Positions 27,795-37,902 of a stretch of DNA of 64,000 nucleotides are shown piece by piece. The first letter of the stretch is position 1. Each line of letters starts with the position of its first letter. The position numbers were made by a program, and so were the translations under genes. Below the pieces are notes generated by a model that did not search any database, was not told the origin of the DNA, and was given only the letters and a program-made list of their open reading frames with translations. This DNA comes from Stappia sp. MMSF_3263 (GTDB lineage Bacteria > Pseudomonadota > Alphaproteobacteria > Rhizobiales > Stappiaceae): the NCBI RefSeq assembly GCF_030733745.1, contig NZ_JASHIK010000019.1, positions 1 to 64,000 on the forward strand, read 5' to 3'.

Positions 27795-27821
27795 CGATCG
27801 CGCGCGGAGTATCGGAAAGGC

Positions 27822-28856
27822 CTACTCGGTGCCCTGAATGGCGGCAAGGATCCATTCGCCGCCCTTTAGGCGGCGGAAGGTCCACAGTTCGGCGCTTTCC
27901 TGAGGTTCTTCCAGGCTGCCGGAGAGAACCTGACCGGAGTTGCGGTCGAGGACGGCGTCGATGGCGGAGAAGCGCATGGCGACCGTCGCATAATCGTCTT
28001 CGCCTTCGCTCCACGCCTCCGACAGGTCACCCTGCAGAAGCTTCACGTCCGAGACGCTGTTGCGCTTGCCGGCGGAGGCAAGCTCGCCCAGTTCCTCTGC
28101 GAGGAAAGACATGGCCTCGGGCGTCGTCAGACGGCGCAGTGCGGCGTAGTCCTCGCGTCCGTAAGCTTCCTGAACTTCGCCAAGCATCTCCTCGAAGCGG
28201 TCGAAATCGGCTCCGTCCAGCTCGAGGGGTGTTTCCATGACCGGGGCCTGCTGGAACGGGGCGGCCGCGCCGCTGCCCGTCCCCATGGCGGCACCAGTGC
28301 CGCCGGCGCCGCCGAAGCTGAACGGGGTGCGTGTCGCATCCCCGGGGTTGCCGCCGAAATCCGGGCGGGAGCCGCCGGCCGCCGCGGCTGCCGGTTGCTG
28401 GCGCCGGGCGCCGAAGAAGCGCATCGCCAGGACGACGAGGAAGCCGATCAGGGCCACCTGCAGGATCAGCCCGAGGAAGCCGGCAAAACCGCCGAGGCCG
28501 CCGCCGAAGAGCATGCCCAGCAGGCCACCCATCAACAGGCCGCCGAGCAAGGCGCCACCCATGCCGCCGAAGAGGCCACGCGAGGGCTGCGCCGCCTGCT
28601 GCTGACGGGCGGCGGCGCCGGGCACTGCCTGCTGGCCCTGTGCTGGCTGCGGCGTCATCGTGCGCTGGACCGGCGAGGCGGTGCCGGGGGCGGTGTTGGT
28701 CGGGGCGGGGGCGGAAAAGGTGCGGGCGCCGCGGCTGCCGAAGCCGCTGCTGCCGGCTCGCCGGGCTTCGGCAAAATCGACGGCGGCAAAAAGGGCCGCG
28801 ATTCCAAGGGCAATAACGGCTGTCGTCTTGCGCATCCGGCGGGCGGCAGCTTGCAT
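27822..28856 (-). CDS. Tim44-domain (TIM44-like) membrane-associated protein
   Basis: 344-residue protein. An N-terminal hydrophobic segment (KTTAVIALGIAALFAAVDFAEA) is a signal or anchor, then come a Pro/Ala/Gln-rich linker and a Gly/Met-rich hydrophobic double segment (about 95-145, LLGGLLMGGLLGMLFGGGLGGF, then VALIGFLVVLAMRFF). The C-terminal Tim44-like domain (about 210-344: GADFDRFEEMLGEVQEAYGREDYAALRRLTTPEAMSFLAEEL...ELWTFRRL) closes the protein. Bacterial Tim44-domain proteins are related to the mitochondrial import factor; their bacterial role is not settled. GGAGG precedes the ATG at 28856. Confidence 0.8.
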   Translation of the reverse strand: MQAAARRMRKTTAVIALGIAALFAAVDFAEARRAGSSGFGSRGARTFSAPAPTNTAPGTASPVQRTMTPQPAQGQQAVPGAAARQQQAAQPSRGLFGGMGGALLGGLLMGGLLGMLFGGGLGGFAGFLGLILQVALIGFLVVLAMRFFGARRQQPAAAAAGGSRPDFGGNPGDATRTPFSFGGAGGTGAAMGTGSGAAAPFQQAPVMETPLELDGADFDRFEEMLGEVQEAYGREDYAALRRLTTPEAMSFLAEELGELASAGKRNSVSDVKLLQGDLSEAWSEGEDDYATVAMRFSAIDAVLDRNSGQVLSGSLEEPQESAELWTFRRLKGGEWILAAIQGTE

Positions 28857-28964
28857 CAGGGATTTCCTCCACGAGGTTCAGGTCGAGAACAACGACCGTC
28901 ATATGGGAGGCCGCCGGGCGCATTGCCAGCACGAACGACGCTTCTTTCTACTTGTTTCCGCAGG

Positions 28965-28995
28965 AAAAAAGGGCAGCACCATCCGGTGCTGCCCC
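28965..28995 (-). terminator. Rho-independent terminator of the 29053-29397 gene
   Basis: On the minus strand a perfect 10-bp stem (GGGCAGCACC/GGTGCTGCCC, 4-base loop) is followed by six U. It is 58 bp past the stop of the small exported protein gene. Confidence 0.88.
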
Positions 28996-29052
28996 TTTCC
29001 GTCCATTGCCGGCGGTTTTCTCAGTCGGCGCGGCGCAAGCCGATGGACGGGG

Positions 29053-29397
29053 TCACTTCCAGACCACGTCGTTGTTGCGGACGGTGATGGTCGTCGTGTT
29101 GCAGTAGTCGACGTCGGTGTCGACGAAGGTGCCGTCGGTGAACTCGATGCGCGTGCGTACCGTGCAGTCGCCTTCATTGGTGCCGAAATCCATCTCGAAG
29201 ACTTCTCCCGGCGCGATGATCTCTTCCAGCCAGTTGTCGCTCCACGTTCCGTTTTCCTGAGTGCGGAAGGTGGTGACATTGGCGGTCGAGCGGTTTTCGA
29301 GGTTGAAAAGCCACTCGGTCGCCCGGGCCCCGCCGGGGACGGAGACGGCGAGGGCGGACACGGTAAGGAATGCGGCAAACACCAGCTTGTGCTTCAT
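29053..29397 (-). CDS. Small exported protein of unknown function
   Basis: 114-residue precursor with a clear signal peptide (residues 1 to about 26, ending GGARATE). The mature part of about 88 residues is beta-rich with two cysteines (GDCTVRT, VDYCNTT) that could form a disulfide. Similar short exported proteins occur in Hyphomicrobiales with no assigned function; I do not recognise a domain. GAGGTC lies 7 bp before the ATG at 29397. Monocistronic with its own terminator. Confidence 0.7.
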   Translation of the reverse strand: MKHKLVFAAFLTVSALAVSVPGGARATEWLFNLENRSTANVTTFRTQENGTWSDNWLEEIIAPGEVFEMDFGTNEGDCTVRTRIEFTDGTFVDTDVDYCNTTTITVRNNDVVWK

Positions 29398-29489
29398 CTG
29401 AAGACCTCAGGAAAAGGCGCGGCCCAATCGCCGGCGGGCGACGATACAGCCGCGCCTGAAACCTGAGAAGCCGGATTATTTTTCCTCGT

Positions 29490-32400
29490 TCAGACCTTGC
29501 CCCAGCCACCTGCTGTCGGGGTTATGACGGTGACCGCCTCGCCCGCCTTCAATACCGTCTGGTCGCAACCGGCCAGTTCCTCGATCGTGCCGTCGAGACG
29601 GCGCACCAGGGTCTGCCCGAGTTGCCCGTCCTCGCCGCCCTCCATGCCCTTGGGGGCAATGGTGCGGTGCGAGGAGAGGATCGCCAGTTCCATTTCCTCA
29701 AGGAAACGGATGGTACGCTTGGTGCCGTTGCCGGCCGACCATTTGCCCTTGCCGCCAGAGTGCTCGCGAATGTGAAAGTCCTCGAGCAGGACGGGGTAGC
29801 GGAACTCGAGCACTTCCGGGTCGGTCAGGCGCGAGTTGGTCATGTGCACGTGAACGCCGTCGGTGCCGTTGAAGCCGGGGCCTGCAGGCGAGCCCGAGCA
29901 CAGCGTCTCGTAGTACTGATAGGTGTCGTTGCCGAAGGTGAGGTTGTTCATCGACCCCTGGCTGTTGGCCATCGCCTTCAGCGCGCCGAACAGGGCGTTG
30001 GTGACGTGCTGGCTCGTTTCCACGTTGCCGGCAACGACGGCGGCCGGGTAGGTGGGCTTGAGCATGCAATTGTCGGGGATGACGATGTGGATCGGGCGCA
30101 GGCAGCCGGCGTTCATCGGGATGTCGCCTTCCACCATGACGCGGAAGCAGTAGAGGACGGCCGCCCGGGTCACCGGTTCGGGCGCGTTGAAGTTGTTCGG
30201 CTTCACCTCGCTGGTGCCGGTGAAATCGACGGTCGCCTCGCGCTTTGCCTTGTCGACCGTGATCTTCACCCTGATCTCCGAACCCTGGTCGGTCGGATAG
30301 GTGAACTCGCTGTCGCTCAGTGCCTCGATCACCCGGCGCACGCTCTCCTCGGCATTGTCCTGGACATGGCCCATATAGGCCTGCACCACATCGAGGCCGA
30401 AATGGGCGACCATCTTGCGCAGTTCCTTGACGCCCTTCTCGTTGGCGGCGATCTGCGCCTTCAGGTCGGCGACGTTCTGGGTGACGTTGCGAACCGGCCA
30501 GGCATGGTCGGTGAGAACCTCGACAAGCGCCTCCTCGCGGAAGCGGCCGCGGTCGACGAGCTTCAAGTTGTCGATCAGCACCCCTTCCTCGTCGACGGTG
30601 GTGGCGCGCGGGGTCATCGAACCCGGCGCCGAGCCGCCCACATCGGCATGGTGGCCGCGGCTCGCCGCCCAGAACAGGATCTCGATGCCGTCATCGTCGA
30701 AGACGGGCGAGACGACCGTGATGTCGGGGAGGTGAGTGCCGCCATTATAGGGGGCGTTGAGCGCGAAGACGTCGCCTGGCGCGATATCGCCGGTGTTCAG
30801 CTTGATGACGGTCTCGACCGAGCGGTCCATCGAGCCCAGATGCACCGGCATGTGCGGTGCGTTGGCGACCAGCGCGCCGGAGGCATCGAAGACGGCGCAG
30901 GAGAAGTCGAGCCGTTCCTTGACGTTGACCGAATAGGCGGTGTTCTGGAGCGTCACGCCCATCTGCTCGGCGATGGACATGAACAGGTTGTTGAAGACCT
31001 CCAGCATCACCGGGTCGGCCCTGGTGCCGATGGCTTCTGCGCGTGCGAGCTTTTCCACGCGCTTCAGGACGACATGGTCCTTGGCGGTGATCGCCGCCTG
31101 CCAGCCCGGCTCGATGACGATGGTCTGGTGCGGTTCGACGATCAGGGCCGGACCGGTGACGGTGTTCCCGGGCTTGAGGTCGGCGCGGGCGAAGAAGCCG
31201 GACTTGTGCCAGGCGCCGTCCGCGAAGATCTCGCCGGTGTCGGTCGGCTCGGGCGAACCGGAGGCAAGCGGCAGGTCGGCCTCGTCGATGCCGGAGCCGC
31301 CGCCGACGGATTCCACCTCGAGCGCCTCGACGACGATCGGCTTGTTCTCGTAGACGAAGCCGAACTGGGCGCGGTGGGCATCGGCGAAGGCATCCGTCAT
31401 CGCGGGAATGTCGCCCTGAACATAGGGAACGGCGATGGGCGTGTCGGTGCCCTCGTAGCGCAGCAGGGCGCGCGGCAGGTCGCGGACCCCGTCTTCGGGA
31501 ACGCCTTGGCCGGTAACCTCCGCGCGGGTCTCCTTGCGCAGCCGGGTTGCCAAAGCCTCCAGATCGGCGAGCATGGATGCTTCCAGTCGCCGCACGACCG
31601 CCTGCTGGCGGGTGGCGCGGATGTCGGCAAGGCCCATGCCATAGGCGGAGAGAATGCCGGAAAGCGGATGGACGACGACCGTCGTCATGCCGAGGCTGTC
31701 GGCGACGGAGCAGGCATGCTGGCCGCCGGCGCCGCCGAAGCAGGTCAATGCGTATTCAGTGACGTCATAGCCGCGCTGGACGGAGATTTTCTTGATCGCG
31801 TTGGCCATGTTCTCGACGGCGATCTTGAGGAAGCCGTCGGCGACCTCGGCCGCCGTGCGGCCATCACCGATCTCTTCGGCCATCGCCTCGAACTTCGCCA
31901 CCACCGCGTCGCGGTCCAGCGGTTCGTCGCGTCCGGGGCCGAAGATCTTCGGGAAGAAGGCGGGCTGGAGCTTGCCGACCATGACATTGGCATCGGTGAC
32001 GGCGAGCGGGCCGCCACGGCGATAGCAGGCGGGGCCGGGATTGGCGCCGGCCGAGTCCGGACCGACCTGGAAGCGCCCGTCGCGGTAGTGGAGGATCGAA
32101 CCGCCGCCGGCCGCCACCGTGTGGATCATCATCATCGGGGCGCGCATGCGAACGCCCGCGACCTCGGTCTCGAAGGCGCGCTCGTACTCACCGTTGAAAT
32201 GCGAGACGTCGGTCGAGGTGCCGCCCATGTCGAAGCCGATAACGGCATCGAAGCCGGCCATCTTCGAGGTCTCGACCGCACCGACGACACCGCCGGCGGG
32301 GCCCGAGAGGATCGCGTCCTTGCCCTGGAAGAGGTCGGCGGCGGTGAGGCCGCCGGAAGACTGCATGAACATCAGCCGGCAGCCGGTGCCCTCGATCTGG

Positions 32401-33092
32401 AGTTCGCTCGCCACCTGTTCGACATAGCGGCGCAGGATCGGCGAGAGATAGGCGTCGACGACGGTCGTGTCGCCGCGCCCGACCAGTTTCATGAGCGGCG
32501 AGACCTCGTGGCTGACGGAGACCTGCGGGAAGCCGACGCGGCGGGCGAGTTCGGCGACCGCGGCCTCGTGCGCCGGGTAGGCATAGGCATGCATGAAGAC
32601 GATGGCGACCGAGCGGATGCCACTGTCATAAGCGGCCTTCAACTCGGCCTCGACGGCGGCAAGTTCGGGAGCCTGCTCGATGGTGCCGTCGGCGCGCACG
32701 CGCTCGGCGACCTCCACGACGCGCTCATAGAGCAGTTCCGGCTTGATGATCTCCTTGGCGAAGATGTCGGGCCGCGCCTGGTAGCCGATCTCCAATGCGT
32801 CGCGGAAGCCCTTGGTGGTGACCAGCAGGGTGCGATCGCCCTTGCGCTCCAGCAGCGCGTTGGTGGCGACCGTGGTGCCCATCTTGACGTTGGCGATGTT
32901 CTCGGCCGGGATGCGCTCGCCACCCGCGATGCCCATCAACTCGCGGATGCCCTGGATGGCGGCGTCGCGATAGGCTTCCGGGTTTTCCGACAGGACCTTG
33001 TGCGCCTTGATGTCACCCTCTGGCGTCCGCGCAACGATGTCGGTGAACGTGCCGCCACGGTCGATCCAGAAATCCCACTTGCCGGTCGTCAT
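29490..33092 (-). CDS. 5-oxoprolinase / hydantoinase, fused A and B domains
   Basis: 1200-residue ATP-dependent amidohydrolase of the HyuA-HyuB/OPLAH type. The N-terminal HyuA part has the phosphate-binding [40 protein letters not shown] and [21 protein letters not shown] blocks. From about residue 670 the HyuB part follows ([59 protein letters not shown]). The family opens 5-oxo-L-proline or hydantoin rings using ATP, and the fused form is typical of 5-oxoprolinase. GGAGA precedes the ATG at 33092. It has its own promoter and a candidate operator at 33168, and lies downstream of the TRAP genes. Confidence 0.9.
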   Translation of the reverse strand: MTTGKWDFWIDRGGTFTDIVARTPEGDIKAHKVLSENPEAYRDAAIQGIRELMGIAGGERIPAENIANVKMGTTVATNALLERKGDRTLLVTTKGFRDALEIGYQARPDIFAKEIIKPELLYERVVEVAERVRADGTIEQAPELAAVEAELKAAYDSGIRSVAIVFMHAYAYPAHEAAVAELARRVGFPQVSVSHEVSPLMKLVGRGDTTVVDAYLSPILRRYVEQVASELQIEGTGCRLMFMQSSGGLTAADLFQGKDAILSGPAGGVVGAVETSKMAGFDAVIGFDMGGTSTDVSHFNGEYERAFETEVAGVRMRAPMMMIHTVAAGGGSILHYRDGRFQVGPDSAGANPGPACYRRGGPLAVTDANVMVGKLQPAFFPKIFGPGRDEPLDRDAVVAKFEAMAEEIGDGRTAAEVADGFLKIAVENMANAIKKISVQRGYDVTEYALTCFGGAGGQHACSVADSLGMTTVVVHPLSGILSAYGMGLADIRATRQQAVVRRLEASMLADLEALATRLRKETRAEVTGQGVPEDGVRDLPRALLRYEGTDTPIAVPYVQGDIPAMTDAFADAHRAQFGFVYENKPIVVEALEVESVGGGSGIDEADLPLASGSPEPTDTGEIFADGAWHKSGFFARADLKPGNTVTGPALIVEPHQTIVIEPGWQAAITAKDHVVLKRVEKLARAEAIGTRADPVMLEVFNNLFMSIAEQMGVTLQNTAYSVNVKERLDFSCAVFDASGALVANAPHMPVHLGSMDRSVETVIKLNTGDIAPGDVFALNAPYNGGTHLPDITVVSPVFDDDGIEILFWAASRGHHADVGGSAPGSMTPRATTVDEEGVLIDNLKLVDRGRFREEALVEVLTDHAWPVRNVTQNVADLKAQIAANEKGVKELRKMVAHFGLDVVQAYMGHVQDNAEESVRRVIEALSDSEFTYPTDQGSEIRVKITVDKAKREATVDFTGTSEVKPNNFNAPEPVTRAAVLYCFRVMVEGDIPMNAGCLRPIHIVIPDNCMLKPTYPAAVVAGNVETSQHVTNALFGALKAMANSQGSMNNLTFGNDTYQYYETLCSGSPAGPGFNGTDGVHVHMTNSRLTDPEVLEFRYPVLLEDFHIREHSGGKGKWSAGNGTKRTIRFLEEMELAILSSHRTIAPKGMEGGEDGQLGQTLVRRLDGTIEELAGCDQTVLKAGEAVTVITPTAGGWGKV

Positions 33093-33167
33093 CTTGCGTT
33101 CTCCGCTGGTCTTTTCGTTTGCGGCTTCGCCTTCGGCGCCACCGTCGTCGATATCGAGATCTCGACA

Positions 33168-33189
33168 TCAACAATTTATCGAGAAAATG
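33168..33189 (-). promoter_or_regulatory. Operator-like element in the 5-oxoprolinase promoter
   Basis: 22-bp element, 19/22 identical to 37734-37755. Its core, ATTTATCGAGAAAA (33174-33187), is an imperfect palindrome of form ATTTNTCGANAAAT. On the minus strand a TTGACA (33193-33188) stands immediately upstream, so the element would fill the 17-bp spacer of the promoter reading into the 5-oxoprolinase gene. A bound repressor would block it. Confidence 0.65.
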
Positions 33190-33251
33190 TCAATGTTGTT
33201 TTGTCTGCTTCCGCCCGAAACGGCGGCCGGGCTGTCCCGGCCGCCGCGTGC

Positions 33252-34559
33252 TCACGGTCGGTTGCGCATGTTTTCCGGCAGCCAGGTGGCGAGGTCCGGA
33301 ACGCCGATCAGCAGGAACACCATGGCCACCATGATCGCGAACATCGGCAGGGCCGCCTTGGCGATATAGGTCATCTCGTGCCGGGTCATGCCTTGCAGCA
33401 CGAACAGGTTGAAGCCGATCGGCGGCGTGATCTGCGCCATCTCGACGACCACGACGATGAAGATGCCGAACCAGATCAGGTCGATGCCGGCGGCGCGCAC
33501 CATCGGCTCGACAACGGCCATGGTCAGCACCACCGAGGAGATGCCGTCAAGGAAGCAGCCGATGATGATGTAGAAGACGAGCAGGGCCATCAGCAGCTCG
33601 AAGCGGGAGAGCTCGAGGCCGCCGATCCAGGTTGCCAGTGCCCGCGGCAGGCCGGTGAAGCCCATCGACAGCGACAGGAATGCGGCGCCCGCAAGGATCA
33701 GGGCGACCATCGCGGAGGTCCGGGTCGCGCCCATCAGGCTCTCGCCGAAGGTCTTCCAGGTGAGCGAACCTTGACCCAGCGCGAGCGCAAGCGCACCGAC
33801 GACACCGATGGCGGCGGCCTCCGTCGCTGTTGCCAAACCGACATACATCGATCCGATGACCGCGAGGATGAGCAGGATCACCGGCAGCAGGAAGCGGGAA
33901 TTGGCAAGCTTCTCGGCGAAGCTCATCTCGGGCTCGGGCTGCGGATGATAGTCCTTGGAAAGCTTGGCGTAGACGACGATGTAGCCCATGAACAGGGCGG
34001 CCAGCACAAGGCCCGGCAGGATGCCGGCCATGAACAGCTTGGTGATCGATTCATTGATCGTCACGCCATAGACGATCAGTGTCAGCGAGGGCGGGATCAT
34101 CAGGCCGAGCGTCGCGGCGCCGGCCAGGGTGCCGATCACCATCTTCTCGGGATAGTCGCGCTTGCGAAGCTCCGGCACCGACATCTTGCCGACGGTGGTG
34201 AGCGTCGCGGCCGAGGAGCCGGAGACAGCGGCAAAGACCGTGCAGCCGACCACGTTGGTGTGCAGCAGGCCGCCGGGAAGTTTGGCCATCCAGGGTGACA
34301 GGCCGCGGAACATGTCCTCGGACAGGCGTGTGCGGTAGAGGATCTCGCCCATCCAGATGAACAGAGGCAGGGCGGTCAGCGTCCAGGACGACGAGGCGGC
34401 CCAGATCACGGTGATCATGGCATCGCCGGCCGGGCGCGAGGTAAAGAGTTCCATGCCGACGAAGGCGACACCGAGCAGGGCGAGGCCGACCCAAACGCCG
34501 CTGCCGAGCAGCAGGAACAGCACGAAGAGGAAGAGGACGATCGGAGCGAAGGTTTCCAT
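33252..34559 (-). CDS. dctM: TRAP transporter large permease (DctM type)
   Basis: 435-residue inner-membrane protein with about twelve hydrophobic segments. It carries DctM-family blocks such as LPLFIWMGEILYRTRLSEDMFRGL, SGSSAATLTTVGKMSVPELRKRDY, GLMIPPSLTLIVYG and QITPPIGFNLFVLQGM. It forms the Na+-coupled translocation channel of a tripartite TRAP transporter with DctQ and the periplasmic DctP, for an organic acid or amino-acid-like substrate. It begins 6 bp after dctQ; GGGGAA is the RBS. Co-transcribed with dctP-dctQ. Confidence 0.93.
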   Translation of the reverse strand: METFAPIVLFLFVLFLLLGSGVWVGLALLGVAFVGMELFTSRPAGDAMITVIWAASSSWTLTALPLFIWMGEILYRTRLSEDMFRGLSPWMAKLPGGLLHTNVVGCTVFAAVSGSSAATLTTVGKMSVPELRKRDYPEKMVIGTLAGAATLGLMIPPSLTLIVYGVTINESITKLFMAGILPGLVLAALFMGYIVVYAKLSKDYHPQPEPEMSFAEKLANSRFLLPVILLILAVIGSMYVGLATATEAAAIGVVGALALALGQGSLTWKTFGESLMGATRTSAMVALILAGAAFLSLSMGFTGLPRALATWIGGLELSRFELLMALLVFYIIIGCFLDGISSVVLTMAVVEPMVRAAGIDLIWFGIFIVVVVEMAQITPPIGFNLFVLQGMTRHEMTYIAKAALPMFAIMVAMVFLLIGVPDLATWLPENMRNRP

Positions 34560-34565
34560 GGCGAC

Positions 34566-35099
34566 TTATTCCCCGTGGCTTTGTTCGACGGTGTCGGACC
34601 TGATGCCGGGATCGCCGAGGAAAAGGACGCGGACGAGATGGTCCGTCATGGCGATGGCGAGCAGCACAGCGCCGGCGGCCATGGCGGTCTGCGGTATCCA
34701 GAGCGGGGTGGCGTCCTGCCCCTGGCTGATGTCGTTGAGCTTGCGTGACCAGTAGACCGCCTTGATCGCGTAGTAAGCGAGATAACCGGCAAGCGCGGAA
34801 CCGATGGCGAAGCACCACACTTCCAGCCAGCGGCGACGCTCGCCAAGCGCTGAAAGCAGGATGCTGACGCGGATATGGGCGCCCCTGTTGAGCGCGTGGG
34901 CGAAGGCGAAGAACGAGGCGGAGGCCATCGCGTAGCCGGCATAGCTGGTGGCGCCGGGGAAAGTCAGTCCCGTCCATCTGGCAATCATCTGCGCGACGAT
35001 GATGGCCAGGATGGAGATCAGGCACAGGGCGGCAAACACCCCGCCAGTGAAATACAGGCCGTCGAGAAGGCGTCGCAGCCCTCGCCCGAATGCGGTCAT
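34566..35099 (-). CDS. dctQ: TRAP transporter small permease (DctQ type)
   Basis: 177-residue inner-membrane protein with four hydrophobic segments and the DctQ-family pattern (FAALCLISILAIIVAQMIARW, RGAHIRVSILLSAL, TPLWIPQTAMAAGAVLL). It acts with DctM in the TRAP transporter. The ATG at 35099 is chosen because the family N-terminus starts there; the frame is open to 35159 and the RBS is weak. Between dctP and dctQ is a 226-bp gap with a hairpin. Confidence 0.85.
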   Translation of the reverse strand: MTAFGRGLRRLLDGLYFTGGVFAALCLISILAIIVAQMIARWTGLTFPGATSYAGYAMASASFFAFAHALNRGAHIRVSILLSALGERRRWLEVWCFAIGSALAGYLAYYAIKAVYWSRKLNDISQGQDATPLWIPQTAMAAGAVLLAIAMTDHLVRVLFLGDPGIRSDTVEQSHGE

Positions 35100-35214
35100 G
35101 GTCGTGTTCCGTGTGTTTGCCGGTGCTGGCCGGATCCGGTAGTGCCGCTCGCAGGACAACGGACGTGGGCCCGCTTCACCCTTGCGGGAGCGAACGCCAA
35201 TGCCGGAAACAGGA

Positions 35215-35242
35215 GGGGGAGCGCCATGGGCTTTGCTCCCCC
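35215..35242 (-). other. Hairpin between dctP and dctQ
   Basis: GGGGGAGC and GCTCCCCC form a perfect 8-bp stem with a 12-base loop in the 226-bp dctP-dctQ spacer. There is no U-tract. Such intercistronic hairpins often let the binding-protein gene be expressed above the permease genes by protecting or attenuating the transcript (inference). Confidence 0.5.
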
Positions 35243-35325
35243 GTCCCGCTCTGCTTTCGGACAGGTTGCCCCTGCGGGGTTGTGCCGGACCGGTTGTCAG
35301 GCAGATGGAGCGGCGATAACGCCGC

Positions 35326-36315
35326 TTACATCGCCTTGTAGGCGTCGACGATGGCCTTGCCCTTGTCGCCGGCGGCCTTCAGCCATTCCTCGGTCATCGT
35401 CTCGCCGACCACGGCGAGGTCGCTCTTCAGCTTGTCGCTCGGCTTCTGCACCTTCATGCCGTTCGACTTCAGGCCGTCGAGGGTGAAGGTGGTGTAGTCC
35501 TTGGCCTTCTGCAGGCCTTCCGCCTCGGCGGTGGCGGCGCAGTCGGTGAAGACCTTCTTCGTTGCGTCGTCGAGACCGGCCCAGGTGTCCTTGTTGACCA
35601 TGATCGAGTTGCGCGGCAGCCAGGCATCGACCTCGTAGAAGTGCGAGACGTTCTCCCAAAGCTTGCTGTCGTAGCCGGTGGCACCGGAGGAAATCATCGA
35701 CTGGGCAACACCGGTGGCGAAGGCCTGGGAGACCTCGGCCGCCTCGATCTGGACGGGGAGCATGCCGGTCAGTTCGGCGAGCTTGGCGGTGGCGGCGTTG
35801 TAGGCGCGGAACTTGACGCCCTTCATGTCGTCGACGGAGTTGACCTCCATGTTGAAATACATGCCCTGGGGCGGCCACGGCACGCTGTAGAGCAGGACGA
35901 GGTTCTGGCCGTCGAGAGCCTCTTCCACGGCGCCCTGCGCCGCCTTCCACAGGTTCACGGAAGCGTCGAAGGAGGTGGCAAGGAAGGGAATGCTGTCGAT
36001 GCCGAACAGCGGATCCTCGTTGGCATGGGCGGAGAGCAGGCGCTCGCCGATCGGTACCTGGCCGGTCTGTACGGCGCGCTTGATGTCGGCGCCGCCGAAC
36101 AGCGAGCCGCCCGGATGGGTGACGATCTCGATCTCGCCGCCGGTGCCCTTGGTCACGCAGGCCGCGAAGGCGGCGGCATTCTCGGAGTGGAAATTGGTCG
36201 CCGGATAGGCGAGCGGCATGTCCCACTTTTCGGCGGCAAGCGCCGGCGTGGCGGCGGATGCGGCAAGAAGCGCGGCGGTTACAATGCCGGTGGTGGTCTT
36301 CAAAAGGTCAGTCAT
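35326..36315 (-). CDS. dctP: TRAP transporter periplasmic substrate-binding protein (DctP type)
   Basis: 329-residue precursor with a Sec signal peptide (residues 1 to about 27, ending TPALAAEKW). The mature protein has the DctP fold with FHSENAAAFAACVTKGTGGEIEIVTHPGGSLFGGADIKRAVQTGQV. The highly conserved substrate-carboxylate Arg is most likely in GVKFRAYNAATAKLAEL. It delivers the substrate to DctQM. GGAGGAG lies 4-10 bp before the ATG at 36315. Genes upstream (dadA-like) and downstream (dctQ, dctM, 5-oxoprolinase) suggest an amino-acid-derived or pyroglutamate-like ligand (inference). Confidence 0.92.
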   Translation of the reverse strand: MTDLLKTTTGIVTAALLAASAATPALAAEKWDMPLAYPATNFHSENAAAFAACVTKGTGGEIEIVTHPGGSLFGGADIKRAVQTGQVPIGERLLSAHANEDPLFGIDSIPFLATSFDASVNLWKAAQGAVEEALDGQNLVLLYSVPWPPQGMYFNMEVNSVDDMKGVKFRAYNAATAKLAELTGMLPVQIEAAEVSQAFATGVAQSMISSGATGYDSKLWENVSHFYEVDAWLPRNSIMVNKDTWAGLDDATKKVFTDCAATAEAEGLQKAKDYTTFTLDGLKSNGMKVQKPSDKLKSDLAVVGETMTEEWLKAAGDKGKAIVDAYKAM

Positions 36316-36418
36316 CTTCACTCCTCCATGTCTCCGGACCCTGATGTTGTTTTGGGTCCCGGAGTGTTCACGATCTCTGGTCGGTGTCTGGTCCCGGCAG
36401 GACGTCGAAGGTCTCACT

Positions 36419-37681
36419 CTAGACAGCGAAACGCTCCGGCGAATAGGGGGCCAAGTCGATATTCGGCCTGCGACCGCTCACCAGGTCGGCAATCAGCCGG
36501 CCGGTCCGAGGACCGCCGGTCAGGCCGACATGATGGTGGCCGAAGGCCATCAGGACGTCGCCATGGCGTGGCGACGGCCCGATCACGGGGATGGAATCGG
36601 CCGGCGCCGGCCGGTGTCCCATCCATTGTCTTGTGGAGCGCCAGGAGAGCCCGGGCATCGCCTTGCGCAACTGGCGTTCCAGCAGTTTGAAGGGCGCTTC
36701 CGCCGGTCCTGCCTCCAGTCCGCCGAACTCGACGATGCCGGCAAGACGGATCCGGCCCTCCAGCGGCGTGGCGACGAACTTCGCCGAGGCGAACATCGCC
36801 GGCGCGCGGGGGAAGCCGCTCGGCTCCTCCAGTTCCAGATGATAGCCGCGCTCGCTCTCCAGCGGGACAGAGATGCCGAGCTGGCGGGCCAGGTCCTTCG
36901 ACCAGACGCCTGTGGCGAGCACGGCACGGTCACAGTCGAGCGGGCCGCCATCGGTGGCAAGCCCGGCGAGCCGGCCGTTGTCGAAGCGAAAGCCCTCGAT
37001 GGAGGCGCGCAGCACGCGCCCGCCCAGCGTTTCCAGGTGGGCGGCAAGGTCCTTCACATAGCGGCCCGGATCGCGGATGACGCCATGATCGGAAAGGCGG
37101 ACGGCGAAGCGGTTCTCGGGTCCGAGCAGCGGATCGTAAGCGGCAACCGCGTCGCCTTCGATCTCCTCCCAGGCAAAGCCGGCCGCACGGCGCAGGTTCC
37201 AGCCGAAGGCGTCCGCCGCGAAAGCCGCGCGGTCGCGGTAGACATAGAGGTAATCGGACGGGGCCAGCCAGTGTTCCGCCGGAGTGCCGGCGGCGAGCGC
37301 CTGATGGTCCTCGAGGCTGTTGCCGATGATGGGAAAAAGCGCGCGCGAGATGCGGGCGGTCTCCTCCGCCCGGCAATGGGAGAGATAGCGTGCGAGCCAG
37401 GGCAACAGGCGGGGCAGATAGGACCAGCGCAGGAAAAGCGGGCTGTCGGGGTCGAGCAGCATCCGCGGCGCCTTGGCGGGCAGGCCGGGGACGGTGACGG
37501 GGACCACGGCGCAGGAGGCGAGCACGCCGCCGTTGCCGTGGGAGGTGCCTTCGCCGGGCGCGCTGCGGTCGACAAGCGTGACGTCATGTCCGTCGCGAGC
37601 CAGCGAGAGCGCTGTGCTCACGCCGACGATGCCGGCGCCGATGACGACAATCCTCAACCGTTCGCTGCCGTGCTGCTGCAC
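36419..37681 (-). CDS. DadA-like FAD-dependent amino-acid oxidoreductase
   Basis: 420-residue flavoprotein of the DAO/D-amino-acid dehydrogenase family. The N-terminal FAD-binding Rossmann motif is VVIGAGIVGVSTALSLARDGHDVTLVDR, followed by GTSHGNGGVLASCAVVPV. The C-terminus has the second FAD contact DSIPVIGPSPRHGDVLMAFGHHHVGLTGGPRTGRLIADLV. It should oxidise a D-amino acid or a related imino/amino acid and pass electrons to quinone or oxygen. Start: no ATG; GTG at 37681 is best placed after GGGGAG, with a TTG one codon upstream as alternative. It is the first gene of the oxidoreductase-TRAP operon and is divergent from the racemase gene. Confidence 0.85.
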   Translation of the reverse strand: MQQHGSERLRIVVIGAGIVGVSTALSLARDGHDVTLVDRSAPGEGTSHGNGGVLASCAVVPVTVPGLPAKAPRMLLDPDSPLFLRWSYLPRLLPWLARYLSHCRAEETARISRALFPIIGNSLEDHQALAAGTPAEHWLAPSDYLYVYRDRAAFAADAFGWNLRRAAGFAWEEIEGDAVAAYDPLLGPENRFAVRLSDHGVIRDPGRYVKDLAAHLETLGGRVLRASIEGFRFDNGRLAGLATDGGPLDCDRAVLATGVWSKDLARQLGISVPLESERGYHLELEEPSGFPRAPAMFASAKFVATPLEGRIRLAGIVEFGGLEAGPAEAPFKLLERQLRKAMPGLSWRSTRQWMGHRPAPADSIPVIGPSPRHGDVLMAFGHHHVGLTGGPRTGRLIADLVSGRRPNIDLAPYSPERFAV

Positions 37682-37733
37682 CAAGTCTCTCCCCAGAAGC
37701 TTGGCATAAGTGTCATGCGGGCAGGTCTTATTG

Positions 37734-37755
37734 TCAACGATTTATCGACAAATTG
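37734..37755. promoter_or_regulatory. Operator-like element in the dadA-racemase divergent promoter
   Basis: 22-bp element, 19/22 identical to 33168-33189. The core ATTTATCGACAAAT (37740-37753) is an imperfect palindrome of the same form (ATTTNTCGANAAAT), with an additional TTGTC...GACAA symmetry around it. On the minus strand a TTGACA (37738-37733) lies inside it, reading toward dadA. On the plus strand a TAATAT (37760-37765) follows it, reading toward the racemase. It is placed to control both directions. Confidence 0.65.
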
Positions 37756-37902
37756 TTTGTAATATTGCCAACCAGTGGCATCTGACGCGGATGCGCGGTG
37801 GCCGAACCATGTTGAGGGGCAGTCGAGCAGAGCCCTTGACGCAGGGTTGCCGGAGCGCCCTTTCTGTGAATTCCGGGTGGCATGCCCGACGGGAGGATCG
37901 AC

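Noticed and set aside
29622-34298. 1558-codon plus-strand open frame opposite the 5-oxoprolinase and dctM genes
   Set aside because: Antisense artefact of codon bias. It crosses two clearly real minus-strand genes and the promoter between them and shows no domain.
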